DNA of 64,000 nt from Bradyrhizobium diazoefficiens USDA 110 (GTDB taxonomy: Bacteria; Pseudomonadota; Alphaproteobacteria; Rhizobiales; Xanthobacteraceae): the NCBI RefSeq assembly GCF_000011365.1, contig NC_004463.1:7922001-7986000 (forward strand), in the 5' to 3' direction. How positions within the stretch are numbered: position 1 is the first letter of the stretch; each line of letters starts with the position of its first letter. The position numbers were made by a program, and so were the translations under genes. Below the pieces are notes generated by a model. It searched no databases, was not told the DNA's origin, and saw only the letters and a list, made by a program, of their open reading frames with translations. Positions 51,890 to 59,778 of this stretch are shown one piece after another.

Positions 51890-52666
51890 CTACGACGCCA
51901 AGAATCCTCCGTCCGCGGCCAGCACGTGCCCGACCACGTAGGACGCGGCGTCGGACGATAGCCACACCACCGCTTCCGCCACCTCCTCCGGGCTCCCCAT
52001 CCGCCGCAACGGCAGGCCTGCGGCTACCGTCGCGACGTCGCCGACGCCGGCACGCAGCATCATGTCGGTGACGACGCGGCCGGGGGCGATGGCGTTGATG
52101 CGGATGCCGCGCGGGGCGTTCTCCATGGCGGCTGAGCGCGTCAGCGAGATCGCCGCGGCTTTCGAGGCCGAATAGAGCGAGAAGCCGGGATTGGGATTGC
52201 GCACGCCGCTGACGGAGGCATTGACGACGATGCTGCCGCGGCCTTGCGCCAGCATCGCCGGCAATTGATGGCGCAGGCACAGGAACAGCGCGCGGACATT
52301 GGTGTCGAACACGCTGTCGTAGATCTCCGTGCCCTGCTCTTCCAGCGGCGCGCGGCGCTCCTGGAAGCCGGCATTGTTGAAGGCAACATCGAGCCGGCCG
52401 CAACGCTCGACGGCGATTCCGACGAGGCGCGCGACGTCGTCCTCGCGCGTGATGTCGGTCTTGAGCGCGATCGCGGCCGCGCCGATCTCGCGGCACGCCG
52501 CGGCGGTCGCCTCGATCTCGGCTTCGCGCCGGCCCGCAATGATGAGCGCTTCCGCGCCTTCGGACGCCATCCGTAGCGCGGTGGCGCGGCCGATGCCGCT
52601 GCCGCCGCCCGTCACCAGGCAGACCCTGCCCCTCATCCGCTGACCAGCCGGCAAAGTTCCGCTCAT
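51890..52666 (-). CDS. SDR-family oxidoreductase
   Basis: A 258-residue classical short-chain dehydrogenase/reductase. The cofactor loop is TGGGSGIG (about 19-26), with NNAG at 97-100 and catalytic S151, Y165 and K169 in NASVSG and YSASKAA. The arginines in AGRREAE after strand 2 suggest preference for NADP(H). The substrate is unknown. ATG at 52666 is used; TTGGAG lies upstream. It is divergent from a MarR gene, and the shared 75-bp region carries a perfect operator palindrome, so it is very likely the target of that regulator. Confidence 0.92.
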   Translation of the reverse strand: MSGTLPAGQRMRGRVCLVTGGGSGIGRATALRMASEGAEALIIAGRREAEIEATAAACREIGAAAIALKTDITREDDVARLVGIAVERCGRLDVAFNNAGFQERRAPLEEQGTEIYDSVFDTNVRALFLCLRHQLPAMLAQGRGSIVVNASVSGVRNPNPGFSLYSASKAAAISLTRSAAMENAPRGIRINAIAPGRVVTDMMLRAGVGDVATVAAGLPLRRMGSPEEVAEAVVWLSSDAASYVVGHVLAADGGFLAS

Positions 52667-52701
52667 GGGCAACTCCAAAACGCTTGCGCGCGCCGCTGCA
52701 C

Positions 52702-52730
52702 GCATATAGTTGTATGATACAACTATATGC
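52702..52730. promoter_or_regulatory. Perfect 14-bp inverted repeat, MarR operator
   Basis: GCATATAGTTGTAT, one central G, then ATACAACTATATGC: both arms match exactly over 14 bp. It lies 36 bp from the SDR start and just before the MarR start. The AT-rich palindrome in a GC-rich genome, placed between divergent regulator and enzyme genes, is what MarR-type repressors bind. Confidence 0.88.
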
Positions 52731-52741
52731 TGGGAGTCAAG

Positions 52742-53203
52742 ATGGCCGGGCTTTCGCTGATCGACGACATCCGCGCCGCCTCGCGCCTGATGGTGCGCGA
52801 GCTCGGCTTCATGGATGCGACGGTGGCGGCGTCGGACTATCCGCCCTCAGCCGTGCATACCATTCTGGAGATCGGCATCCGCGGGCTGATGACCTCGGGC
52901 GAGCTCGGCGATTTCCTGCGGCTGGAAAAATCCAGCGTCAGCCGCCTGGTGCGCAAGCTGATCGATTGCGGGGAACTGAAGGAGACGCCTGACGAGCTAG
53001 ACGCACGCAGCAAGCTGCTGTCGCTGACGGCCAAGGGCCGGCGCACGCTGGAGGCGCTGCATGAATTCGGACGGCAGCAGGTGCGCGGCGCACTGGCGGC
53101 ATTGACGGAGGCCGAGCAGCGCACGGTGCGCGAGGGCATGATGCTCTATGCCCGGGCGTTGCGGCAGAGCCGGGTGGAGGGTGAGGCGGAGACGGCAGCG
53201 TGA
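52742..53203 (+). CDS. MarR-family transcriptional regulator
   Basis: A 153-residue winged-helix regulator. The DNA-binding part includes TILEIGIRGLMTSGELGDFL, then RLEKSSVSRLVRKLIDCGEL (recognition helix), then the wing DELDARSKLLSLTAKGRRTL. It forms a dimer and binds an inverted repeat; small aromatic ligands usually release it. ATG at 52742 has GGGAG six bases upstream; an earlier ATG at 52727 lies inside the operator and would give a leaderless message. It probably represses itself and the divergent SDR gene. Confidence 0.92.
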   Translation: MAGLSLIDDIRAASRLMVRELGFMDATVAASDYPPSAVHTILEIGIRGLMTSGELGDFLRLEKSSVSRLVRKLIDCGELKETPDELDARSKLLSLTAKGRRTLEALHEFGRQQVRGALAALTEAEQRTVREGMMLYARALRQSRVEGEAETAA

Positions 53204-53208
53204 GGTCC

Positions 53209-53295
53209 GTAGCCCGGATGAAGCGGAGCGCAATCCGGGGCTTCTCACAACGCGGAAAGACTGTCCCGGATTACGCTTCGCTCCATCCGGGCTAC
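53209..53295. repeat. Interspersed palindromic repeat, family D
   Basis: GTAGCCCGGATGAAGCGGAG and TTCGCTCCATCCGGGCTAC are the outer arms; CGCAATCCGGGG and TCCCGGATTACG the inner ones. It begins a few bases after the MarR stop and is followed at once by a family C copy. Confidence 0.85.
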
Positions 53296-53301
53296 GACAC
53301 T

Positions 53302-53381
53302 GTCATTCCGGGGCGGTGCGAAGCATCGAACCCGGAATCTCGAGATCCCGGGTTCGGTCCTACGGACCGCCCCGGGATGAC
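53302..53381. repeat. Interspersed palindromic repeat, family C copy 2
   Basis: GTCATTCCGGGGCGGT and ACCGCCCCGGGATGAC frame AACCCGGAATCTCGAGATCCCGGGTT in two parts. It lies directly before the stop codon of the convergent SDR gene at 53390. Confidence 0.85.
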
Positions 53382-53389
53382 CTAACGGG

Positions 53390-54184
53390 TCACTTCCCGA
53401 ACTCTTCCCGCATCTTCGCCTGGATCTTCGCCATGCCGCCGATCCAGCGGTCGTAGTTCTCGGTCTTCTTGCGCATGTAGCCGAGCACCTGGGGGTGCGG
53501 CAGGATCAGGAATGTTTCCTGCGCCAGGCCCGCGAGCACGTCACTTGCGACCTGCTCGGGCGTGAGATCGCCGTCGCCGGATTGCGGGCCCTTCGGGATC
53601 GAGCGCAGCATGTTGGTGTCGACGCCCTGCGGGCAGAGGATCGAGACCTTGATGTTGTCGGCCTTGTGCGAGATCGCGAGGTTCTCGGCAAAGCCGACCG
53701 CGGCGTGCTTGGTGGTGGAATAGGCGGGGCTGCCGACCTGCGACAGCAGGCCCGCGGCCGAGATGGTGTTGAGGAAATAGCCGCCGCCCCGCGCCTTCAT
53801 CCGCGGGACCAGATGCCGGGCCGCGTAGACATGCGCCATGACGTGGATCGCCCAGCTCCGCTGCCACGGCTCGTCGGAGGCGCCGCCGGCATTGACCGAC
53901 ATGGGATCGAAACCGCCGCCGATACCGGCATTGGAGCAGAACAATTCGATCGGGCCGAACTGCCGCTCGGTCTCCTCGATGACGTGGGCGATCTCTTTTT
54001 CCTGCGCGACGTCGCATCTGAAGGCTGCGCCATCGACCATGGCAGCGACTGCCCTGGCGTTGGCGGCGTCCATGTCCGCGACGACGACCTTGGCGGCGCC
54101 CGCCTTGTGAAACGCCTCGCACAGCGCCTTGCCGATGCCGTTTGCGCCGCCCGTGACGACCACGACCTTGCCGGTCACCTGCAT
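53390..54184 (-). CDS. SDR-family oxidoreductase
   Basis: A 264-residue classical SDR. The cofactor loop is TGGANGIG (11-18), and the aspartate in VVVADMDAA after strand 2 suggests NAD(H). A CSNAGIGG segment takes the place of NNAG, and catalytic S142, Y155 and K159 are in TISAAGLLS and YSTTKHAA. The longer loop before the C-terminus ends in a basic helix, a type seen in lipid- or acyl-acting SDRs. The substrate is unknown. It is 66 bp upstream of the hemolysin III gene's 3' end, on the same strand, and probably separately transcribed. Confidence 0.92.
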   Translation of the reverse strand: MQVTGKVVVVTGGANGIGKALCEAFHKAGAAKVVVADMDAANARAVAAMVDGAAFRCDVAQEKEIAHVIEETERQFGPIELFCSNAGIGGGFDPMSVNAGGASDEPWQRSWAIHVMAHVYAARHLVPRMKARGGGYFLNTISAAGLLSQVGSPAYSTTKHAAVGFAENLAISHKADNIKVSILCPQGVDTNMLRSIPKGPQSGDGDLTPEQVASDVLAGLAQETFLILPHPQVLGYMRKKTENYDRWIGGMAKIQAKMREEFGK

Positions 54185-54250
54185 GCGACGTCTCCTCTTG
54201 TCTTGTACCGCTCTTATACCGCTTCGCTTATTCCGCGTCGCGGATCCTGC

Positions 54251-54946
54251 TCAGCTCAACACGAGGTCGAGCACCGCGGTATAATGGCACGCCGCACCGG
54301 CCAAGACAAAGCCGTGCCAGATCGCATTCTGGAAGCGCAGCCGCCGCCAGGCATGGAAGATCACGCCGAAGCTGTAGAGCAGCCCGCCCGCAAGTATGAA
54401 GCCTAGCACCAGCGCGGGCAGCGCCTTGACCACGGCGTCGTAGAGCATCACGCCGCTCCAGCCCATCGCGAGGTAGATGCCGACCGCGACGCGGTCGAAC
54501 CGGCCGGGATAGCGCAGCTTCAGCACGATACCGACGATCGCCACGCACCAGACGCAGACGAGCAGCGCCAGCGCGAAGACGCTGGCTTTCAGCTCCAGGA
54601 TGAACGGCGTGTAGGTCGCGGCGATCAGGAGATAGATCGCCGAATGGTCGAAGCGCCGCAGCAGCCATTTGACCGGCGAGACCGGCCAGAGATTATAGGT
54701 CGCCGACAGCACCAGCATCGAGAGCAGGCCGGCGACATAGATCGAGACCCCGACGATGTCGGTGGCGTCGGCATAAAGCACCGCAAGCACCACCAGAACG
54801 GTCGCGGCGACGGTACCGGAGAACACACCAACCGCATGGATGATCCCGTCGGCGATCAGCTCGGCCCGGTCGTAGTTCCAGCCGATCGCGTCGGCTGCAG
54901 CATGGACGGAGGTGGATGCAAACTGTTTCAATTGGAAGACGGTCAT
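54251..54946 (-). CDS. Hemolysin III (HlyIII / PAQR family) membrane protein
   Basis: A 231-residue protein with seven membrane segments. Family marks are ELIADGIIHAVGVFSG near the start (metal-binding His), RRFDHSAIYLLIAATYTPF in the middle, and a final HAWRRLRFQNAIWHGFVLAGAACHY with two histidines. Bacterial members are thought to be zinc-dependent ceramidase-like hydrolases; true haemolysis is rarely shown. ATG at 54946 was chosen; the longer frame adds 28 residues without family similarity. Confidence 0.93.
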   Translation of the reverse strand: MTVFQLKQFASTSVHAAADAIGWNYDRAELIADGIIHAVGVFSGTVAATVLVVLAVLYADATDIVGVSIYVAGLLSMLVLSATYNLWPVSPVKWLLRRFDHSAIYLLIAATYTPFILELKASVFALALLVCVWCVAIVGIVLKLRYPGRFDRVAVGIYLAMGWSGVMLYDAVVKALPALVLGFILAGGLLYSFGVIFHAWRRLRFQNAIWHGFVLAGAACHYTAVLDLVLS

Positions 54947-55125
54947 GGCAATCCGCAAGGCAAGACAATGCCCTTGTTGTATGGGTCTTTCGGGATCGGC
55001 GCGTCGTTCAAACGGCTGATTTACCGACAAAGGCGGTGGAAGTATGAAGCTTGATTTTCCTCATGCAATTGCCACCTTTGTGAACAGCTTCACTTTTCCG
55101 CCCGCCGAGATCCCCTAACGTTCAC

Positions 55126-56595
55126 ATGGCATTCAGTTTCCAGGATATGGTCGAAGAGGCGCGCCTGTCGGCCCGGGCGCTGATCGACTATGGCGAGCAC
55201 TTCTTCAATCCGACGGTGCGGCTCGGGGTCACCGGCCTGTCGCGGGCCGGCAAGACGGTGTTCATCACCGCGCTGATCCATGGGCTGACGCGCGGCGGCC
55301 GGTTTCCGGTATTCGAAGCCTATGCCTCGGGCCGGATCGCGCGGGCGCACCTCGCGCCGCAGCCGGACGATGCCGTGCCGCGCTTTGCCTATGAGACCCA
55401 TCTGCGCGCGCTGGTCGAGGAACGGCACTGGCCGAATTCGACCGTCGACATCAGCGAGCTTCGCCTCGTCGTCGACTACCAGCGCCACAACGGCGCCGAT
55501 CGCACCCTGACGCTCGATATCGTCGACTATCCCGGCGAGTGGCTGCTCGACCTGCCGCTGCTGCAAAAGAGCTACGAGCAATGGTCGGCGGAGAGTCTTG
55601 CGCTCTCGCGCGAGGCGCCACGCGCGCATCTTGCCGCCGGCTGGCACGCGCATCTTGCCACGCTCAAGCCTGACGCGCGCGAGGACGAGCAGGCGACACT
55701 GACAGCCGCAAAGCTCTTCACCGATTATTTGCGCGCGTGCCGCGAAGAACGCTTTGCCATGAGCCTGCTGCCGCCCGGCCGCTTCCTGATGCCCGGCAAT
55801 CTCGCAGGCTCCCCGGCGCTGACCTTCGCGCCGCTCGACGTGCCCGTCGGCGGCCAGGCGCCGGACGGCTCGCTGTGGGCGATGATGGTGCGCCGCTTCG
55901 AAGCCTACAAAGACGTCGTGGTGCGTCCTTTCTTCCGCGATCACTTTGCGCGCCTCGATCGCCAGATCGTGCTGGCCGATGCGCTCTCCGCGTTCAACTC
56001 CGGACCCGAGGCGCTGCACGATCTCGAAGCCGCGCTCGCCGGCATTCTCGACTGCTTCAACATCGGCCGCAGCACCTTCCTCACCAGCCTGTTTCGGCCG
56101 CGCATCGACCGCATCCTGTTCGCGGCGACCAAGGCGGACCACCTGCATCATTCCAGCCACGACCGTCTCGAGGCCGCGCTCCGCCGCGCCGTGACGCAGG
56201 CGGTGGCGCGCGCGGAAAATACCGGCGCGCAGATCGACGTGGTGGCGCTCGCCGCGGTGCGCGCCACGCGCGAGGCGCAGGTCGCCCACGGCCGCGACAA
56301 ATTGCCGTCGATCCTGGGAACACCGGCGGCGGGCGAAAGCGCCGGCGGCGAGTTCTTCGACGGCAACACGGAGGTTGCGACCTTTCCCGGCGACCTGCCC
56401 CTGGATCCCGAGCCGCTGTTCAACGGCACGGATGCCTTCCGCGGCCTCTCGACCGAGGCCGCCGAGAAGAGCGACTTCCGCTTCCTGCGCTTCCGCCCGC
56501 CAAAGCTCGCGCGCGAGGGTGACGACGAGCCGGCGCTGCCACACATCCGCCTCGACCGTGCCTTGCAGTTCCTGATCGGAGACAAGCTCTCATGA
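55126..56595 (+). CDS. ycjX: YcjX-family GTPase/ATPase
   Basis: A 489-residue P-loop protein of the DUF463/YcjX family. Walker A is GLSRAGKT (37-44) in the usual LGVTGLSRAGKTVFITAL, with ELRLVVDYQRH, TLDIVDYPGEWLLDLPLL (Walker B-like) and FAATKADHLHHSSHDRLE further on. YcjX proteins are nucleotide hydrolases linked to envelope stress and are encoded together with YcjF, as here: its stop overlaps the next start by 4 bp (ATGA at 56592-56595). Full length and intact. Confidence 0.94.
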   Translation: MAFSFQDMVEEARLSARALIDYGEHFFNPTVRLGVTGLSRAGKTVFITALIHGLTRGGRFPVFEAYASGRIARAHLAPQPDDAVPRFAYETHLRALVEERHWPNSTVDISELRLVVDYQRHNGADRTLTLDIVDYPGEWLLDLPLLQKSYEQWSAESLALSREAPRAHLAAGWHAHLATLKPDAREDEQATLTAAKLFTDYLRACREERFAMSLLPPGRFLMPGNLAGSPALTFAPLDVPVGGQAPDGSLWAMMVRRFEAYKDVVVRPFFRDHFARLDRQIVLADALSAFNSGPEALHDLEAALAGILDCFNIGRSTFLTSLFRPRIDRILFAATKADHLHHSSHDRLEAALRRAVTQAVARAENTGAQIDVVALAAVRATREAQVAHGRDKLPSILGTPAAGESAGGEFFDGNTEVATFPGDLPLDPEPLFNGTDAFRGLSTEAAEKSDFRFLRFRPPKLAREGDDEPALPHIRLDRALQFLIGDKLS

Positions 56596-57623
56596 ACGAG
56601 CGATCCCCGCCGCGGCGGCCGGCGACGTTCCGGCTCGACGATCCCGGCGTCGTCGTCACCGAAGCCGACGAGACGGCGCGGCTCGGCCGCGGCACCATCC
56701 AGATCACGCCGGAGCACGATCCAGCGACATTGCCGGTGCCGATTGAAGCCGTGCTGCCCGCACGACGCGGCCTCCCCTGGGGCGCGCTGTTCTGGTCCGG
56801 CCTTGCCGGGCTGACGCTGCTCGGCGTCGGGCTCGGCGTGGTTCATCTGATCGAGGATTTGTTTGCGCGCAGCGAAAGCCTCGGCTTCGTCGGGCTCGCC
56901 TTCGCATTCGTCACTGCGCTTGCGCTCGCGGTGGTGATCGGGCGCGAGGCGTATGGACTGGCGCGCCTCGCGACGATCGAGAAACTGCATCAGCGCGCAG
57001 CCGCAGTCCTTGCCAGCGACGACCGCAAGGAGAGCCGCGTCATCGTGCAGGACCTCCTGAAGATCGCGCACCAGAATCCGCAGCTCGCACGCGCCCGCGC
57101 CACGCTGGAGAGCCACACCGGCGAGATCATCGACGGCGCCGACATGATCCGCCTCGCCGAGCGTGAATTGATGTCGCCGCTGGATGCGGAGGCGCGACGG
57201 CTGGTGTCGTCAGCCGCGCAAAAGGTCTCGATCGTCACGGCCGTTTCGCCCCGCGCGGCGATCGACGTGATGTTCGTGTTCGTCGCCGCGCTGCGTCTGA
57301 TCCGCCAGCTTGCGTACCTCTATGGCGGACGGCCCGGCGCGCTCGGCATGATCCGCCTGCTCCGCCACGTCATCGCCCATCTCGCCATCACCGGCGGCAT
57401 GGCCGCGAGCGACAGCCTGGTGCAGCAGATGCTGGGCCACGGGATTGCAGCGAAGCTGTCGCAACGGCTGGGCGAAGGCGTACTCAACGGATTGCTGACG
57501 GCGCGGCTCGGATTGGCCGCGATCGAGGTGACACGCCCGCTGCCCTTCGCGGCGCTGCCGCCGCCGAAGCTGTCGGATCTCGCGACGGATCTGCTGCGGA
57601 AGAAAGAGGACGAGGAGGAGTAG
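56592..57623 (+). CDS. ycjF: YcjF-family (TIGR01620/DUF697) membrane protein
   Basis: A 343-residue protein. Two membrane segments lie at about 56-75 and 95-116 (LPWGALFWSGLAGLTLLGVG and FVGLAFAFVTALALAVVIGR). The C-terminal DUF697 region includes VSPRAAIDVMFVFVAALRLI and GGMAASDSLVQQMLGHGIAA. It works with YcjX and sits in the inner membrane; the exact function is unknown. It is translationally coupled to ycjX. The stop is followed at once by a palindromic repeat. Confidence 0.93.
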   Translation: MNERSPPRRPATFRLDDPGVVVTEADETARLGRGTIQITPEHDPATLPVPIEAVLPARRGLPWGALFWSGLAGLTLLGVGLGVVHLIEDLFARSESLGFVGLAFAFVTALALAVVIGREAYGLARLATIEKLHQRAAAVLASDDRKESRVIVQDLLKIAHQNPQLARARATLESHTGEIIDGADMIRLAERELMSPLDAEARRLVSSAAQKVSIVTAVSPRAAIDVMFVFVAALRLIRQLAYLYGGRPGALGMIRLLRHVIAHLAITGGMAASDSLVQQMLGHGIAAKLSQRLGEGVLNGLLTARLGLAAIEVTRPLPFAALPPPKLSDLATDLLRKKEDEEE

Positions 57624-57630
57624 CTTCTTC

Positions 57631-57826
57631 GCCTCTCCCCGCTTGCGGGGAGAGGCCGGAGCGCATCGCCAGATGCGATCCGGGTGAGGGGGACTCTCCG
57701 CGAGTCCAACTGTCACCTCCCCCGCGGAGACTCCCCCTCACCCCAACCCTCTCAGCGCGAGCGAAGCTCGTCGCGCATCGGCCTTCGCCAAGGCTTCGGC
57801 GGACAAGAGCGGGGAGAGGGAGAGGA
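57631..57826. repeat. Interspersed palindromic repeat, family A copy 6, long
   Basis: GCCTCTCCCCGCTTGCGGGG opens it and GAGCGGGGAGAGGGAGAGG closes it. Inside are CTCTCCGCGAGTCC / CCCGCGGAGACTCC and GAAGCTCGTC / CCTTCGCCAAGGCTTCGG stems. The minus-strand GT39 gene runs about 90 bp into the repeat and ends there at 57738. Confidence 0.8.
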
Positions 57827-59387
57827 AAGCCAGCACCCGCCACTGGAACAGCGGCGAATCCTTCGGCGGGGACAGCTCCGGGGTCCAGCCGGTGAGCTTT
57901 TCAAGCACGTAGGTATCAGTCAGAACACCGCGCCAGCGGCGTTCGACCCGACCGAGCTGCTCGCGCTTCGCGGGAATGTTCTCCCACAGCGATAAACGAT
58001 TGTCGGGCTCGCGCCCGACATAGATGCCGGAATGTCCCTTGATCCGATCGATGCCGGGATCGCGGAAATCCTGGAAGCGGCCGCGCTCGTTGATCTCGAT
58101 GACAGGCACGCGGCCCCTGAACAGCCAGCGCATCATAGCATAGGTGCGGTAGTCCGTGGTCGCGATCCAGGTCGCGCCGGTCTCGTCCAGCGCAGCCTGC
58201 GCGCGCGCTGCAACCTGCTCGTAGCCGGCTTCAGCGCCGATCGGATCGATCTTGCCGAGGAAATTCCAGGGCGCGGCGACGTAGTAGAGGAACAAGATGA
58301 CGACGAAGGCGATGCCCGAGACGATCGCCGTATTTGCCCAGAACAGGCTCGACCGGATCATCCGCGCCGACCATTTTTCACGCGGCAGCATGACGAGGTT
58401 CACCGCGGCCGCGGCGAAGCCGACCGGCCACATGAACATCGGCCAGGTGTCGCCGACCCGGAGCGTCAGCGATTTCGCGAGGAAATAGAGGAACGGCACC
58501 AGCACCGCGGTGGACAGCAGGATCGCGACCGGCTCGCGCGTGCGATAGGCGCGCCATGCCGTGATCACGAGGCCCGACAGTACCACCGGGAACATGACGA
58601 AGCCGACGAGACCGAATTGCAGGCCGATGTAGTCACCGACGGTGCGGAGCGAGATGCCGTAATTGGCGGTGGCGCGCACGCCCTGGAACCGGAACGAGGC
58701 CCAGTCGTGCTGCGCATTCCAGATCAGCACCGGCGAGAACACGGCGATCGCAACCAGCGCGGCCAGATAAGGGTAAGGACTGCGCAGCCAGCGCCAGCGC
58801 CAATCCGGCACGAGAAGAAAAGCGGCCACCGCCGGCGCGAACATGATCACGGTGAATTTCGACAGCATCGCCAGCCCGGCGAACAGGCCGGCCGCCAGCC
58901 ACCAGCGTCCATCATCGCTCTGCGCCAGCCGCACCAGCGACCAGATCATCGCGACCGCGAACGGGATCATCGCGACGTCGGGGGCGACCTTGGCCATCAA
59001 GAGGCCGTAGTAGAGCGCAGCCTCCGGCATCAGCACCGCCAACACGACCGCACGCGCATCATGGGTGAGGCGGCGGACGATGTCGGCGAGCAGGAGTTGC
59101 GTCACCAACATCGCGACGATGCCGCCGAAGCGGACGCCGCGCGCGGTGTCACCGAAGATCGCGGTGCCGAAACGGATGAGCCAGGCGATGCCCGGGGGAT
59201 GATCGAGGAAGCTGAGCGCCGCCTCCTTCGACCAGGTCCAGTAATAGGCCTCGTCGGTGCGCAGCTCGATCGCGGAGGCGTAGACGATGCGCAGCAGCGT
59301 CATCGCGGCGATGACGAGCACGGCAGCAAGGATGAGACGGCGTTCGGCGCCGTCTGGCTTCGCGGAGATGTCGGGAGCGATCGTCAC
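57738..59387 (-). CDS. Glycosyltransferase family 39 (ArnT/PMT-like) membrane protein
   Basis: A 549-residue protein with about a dozen membrane segments. The catalytic acidic pair D45-E46 is in the first periplasmic loop (ELRTDEAYYWTWSKE), followed by FLDHPPGIAWLIRFG as in lipid-linked-sugar transferases of the GT39/GT83 group. It would move a sugar from a polyprenyl phosphate to an acceptor outside the inner membrane. The start is probably GTG at 59387; there is no ATG nearby before the first helix. The last ~30 codons (FLSLSPLLSAEALAKADARR onward) come from a palindromic repeat, so the native end is altered. Confidence 0.9.
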   Translation of the reverse strand: MTIAPDISAKPDGAERRLILAAVLVIAAMTLLRIVYASAIELRTDEAYYWTWSKEAALSFLDHPPGIAWLIRFGTAIFGDTARGVRFGGIVAMLVTQLLLADIVRRLTHDARAVVLAVLMPEAALYYGLLMAKVAPDVAMIPFAVAMIWSLVRLAQSDDGRWWLAAGLFAGLAMLSKFTVIMFAPAVAAFLLVPDWRWRWLRSPYPYLAALVAIAVFSPVLIWNAQHDWASFRFQGVRATANYGISLRTVGDYIGLQFGLVGFVMFPVVLSGLVITAWRAYRTREPVAILLSTAVLVPFLYFLAKSLTLRVGDTWPMFMWPVGFAAAAVNLVMLPREKWSARMIRSSLFWANTAIVSGIAFVVILFLYYVAAPWNFLGKIDPIGAEAGYEQVAARAQAALDETGATWIATTDYRTYAMMRWLFRGRVPVIEINERGRFQDFRDPGIDRIKGHSGIYVGREPDNRLSLWENIPAKREQLGRVERRWRGVLTDTYVLEKLTGWTPELSPPKDSPLFQWRVLAFLSLSPLLSAEALAKADARRASLALRGLG

Positions 59388-59778
59388 GGCCGCGCTTTTC
59401 CCCGACTTGGGAGGGGGAGTCAATGTGGGGGGATATTGCCGCCATCTGCCGTCGTCCCGGACCAACGAGCGAAGCGAGTGCAGATCCGGGACCCATACCC
59501 ACAGGGAGGGGTTTGGCGAAGACCCGGAGTTACCAGCCTGCCCGCAACTACTCCCTGTGGTATCGCGACGAGCGCAAGCGCTCGCGCGGGGGTCCCGGAT
59601 CGGCGCGCGCCTGTGGGCGCGCTTGTCCGGGACGACAGCGGAGGCTGACCGCGGCAGCGCGCCTTTGCCCACCCTACGGTTTCGTAACCTTGCCGCGCAT
59701 GTGATCCCGAAAACTGTCCACCGCTGGAATTAAACGCTAGGCTGGCTGTTCTCCTTCATGAACTGATACAACCGAATC
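59388..59778. other. Divergent intergenic region with repeat
   Basis: 391 bp between the divergent GT39 and cyclase genes. Roughly half is family E copy 2. The remaining 142 bp before the cyclase start should hold its promoter; no confident box was assigned. No gene was seen. Confidence 0.55.
59451..59636. repeat. Interspersed palindromic repeat, family E copy 2
   Basis: GTCGTCCCGGACCAACGAGC and CTTGTCCGGGACGAC are the outer arms. GATCCGGGACCCATACCCAC, GGTCCCGGATCGG and a TGGTATCGCGACGAGCGCAA stretch lie inside. Similar in design to 51721-51860 but longer. Confidence 0.82.

Noticed and set aside
53209..53381. Possible insertion-sequence end
   Set aside because: Two adjacent intergenic palindromes explain it; there is no transposase or target duplication.
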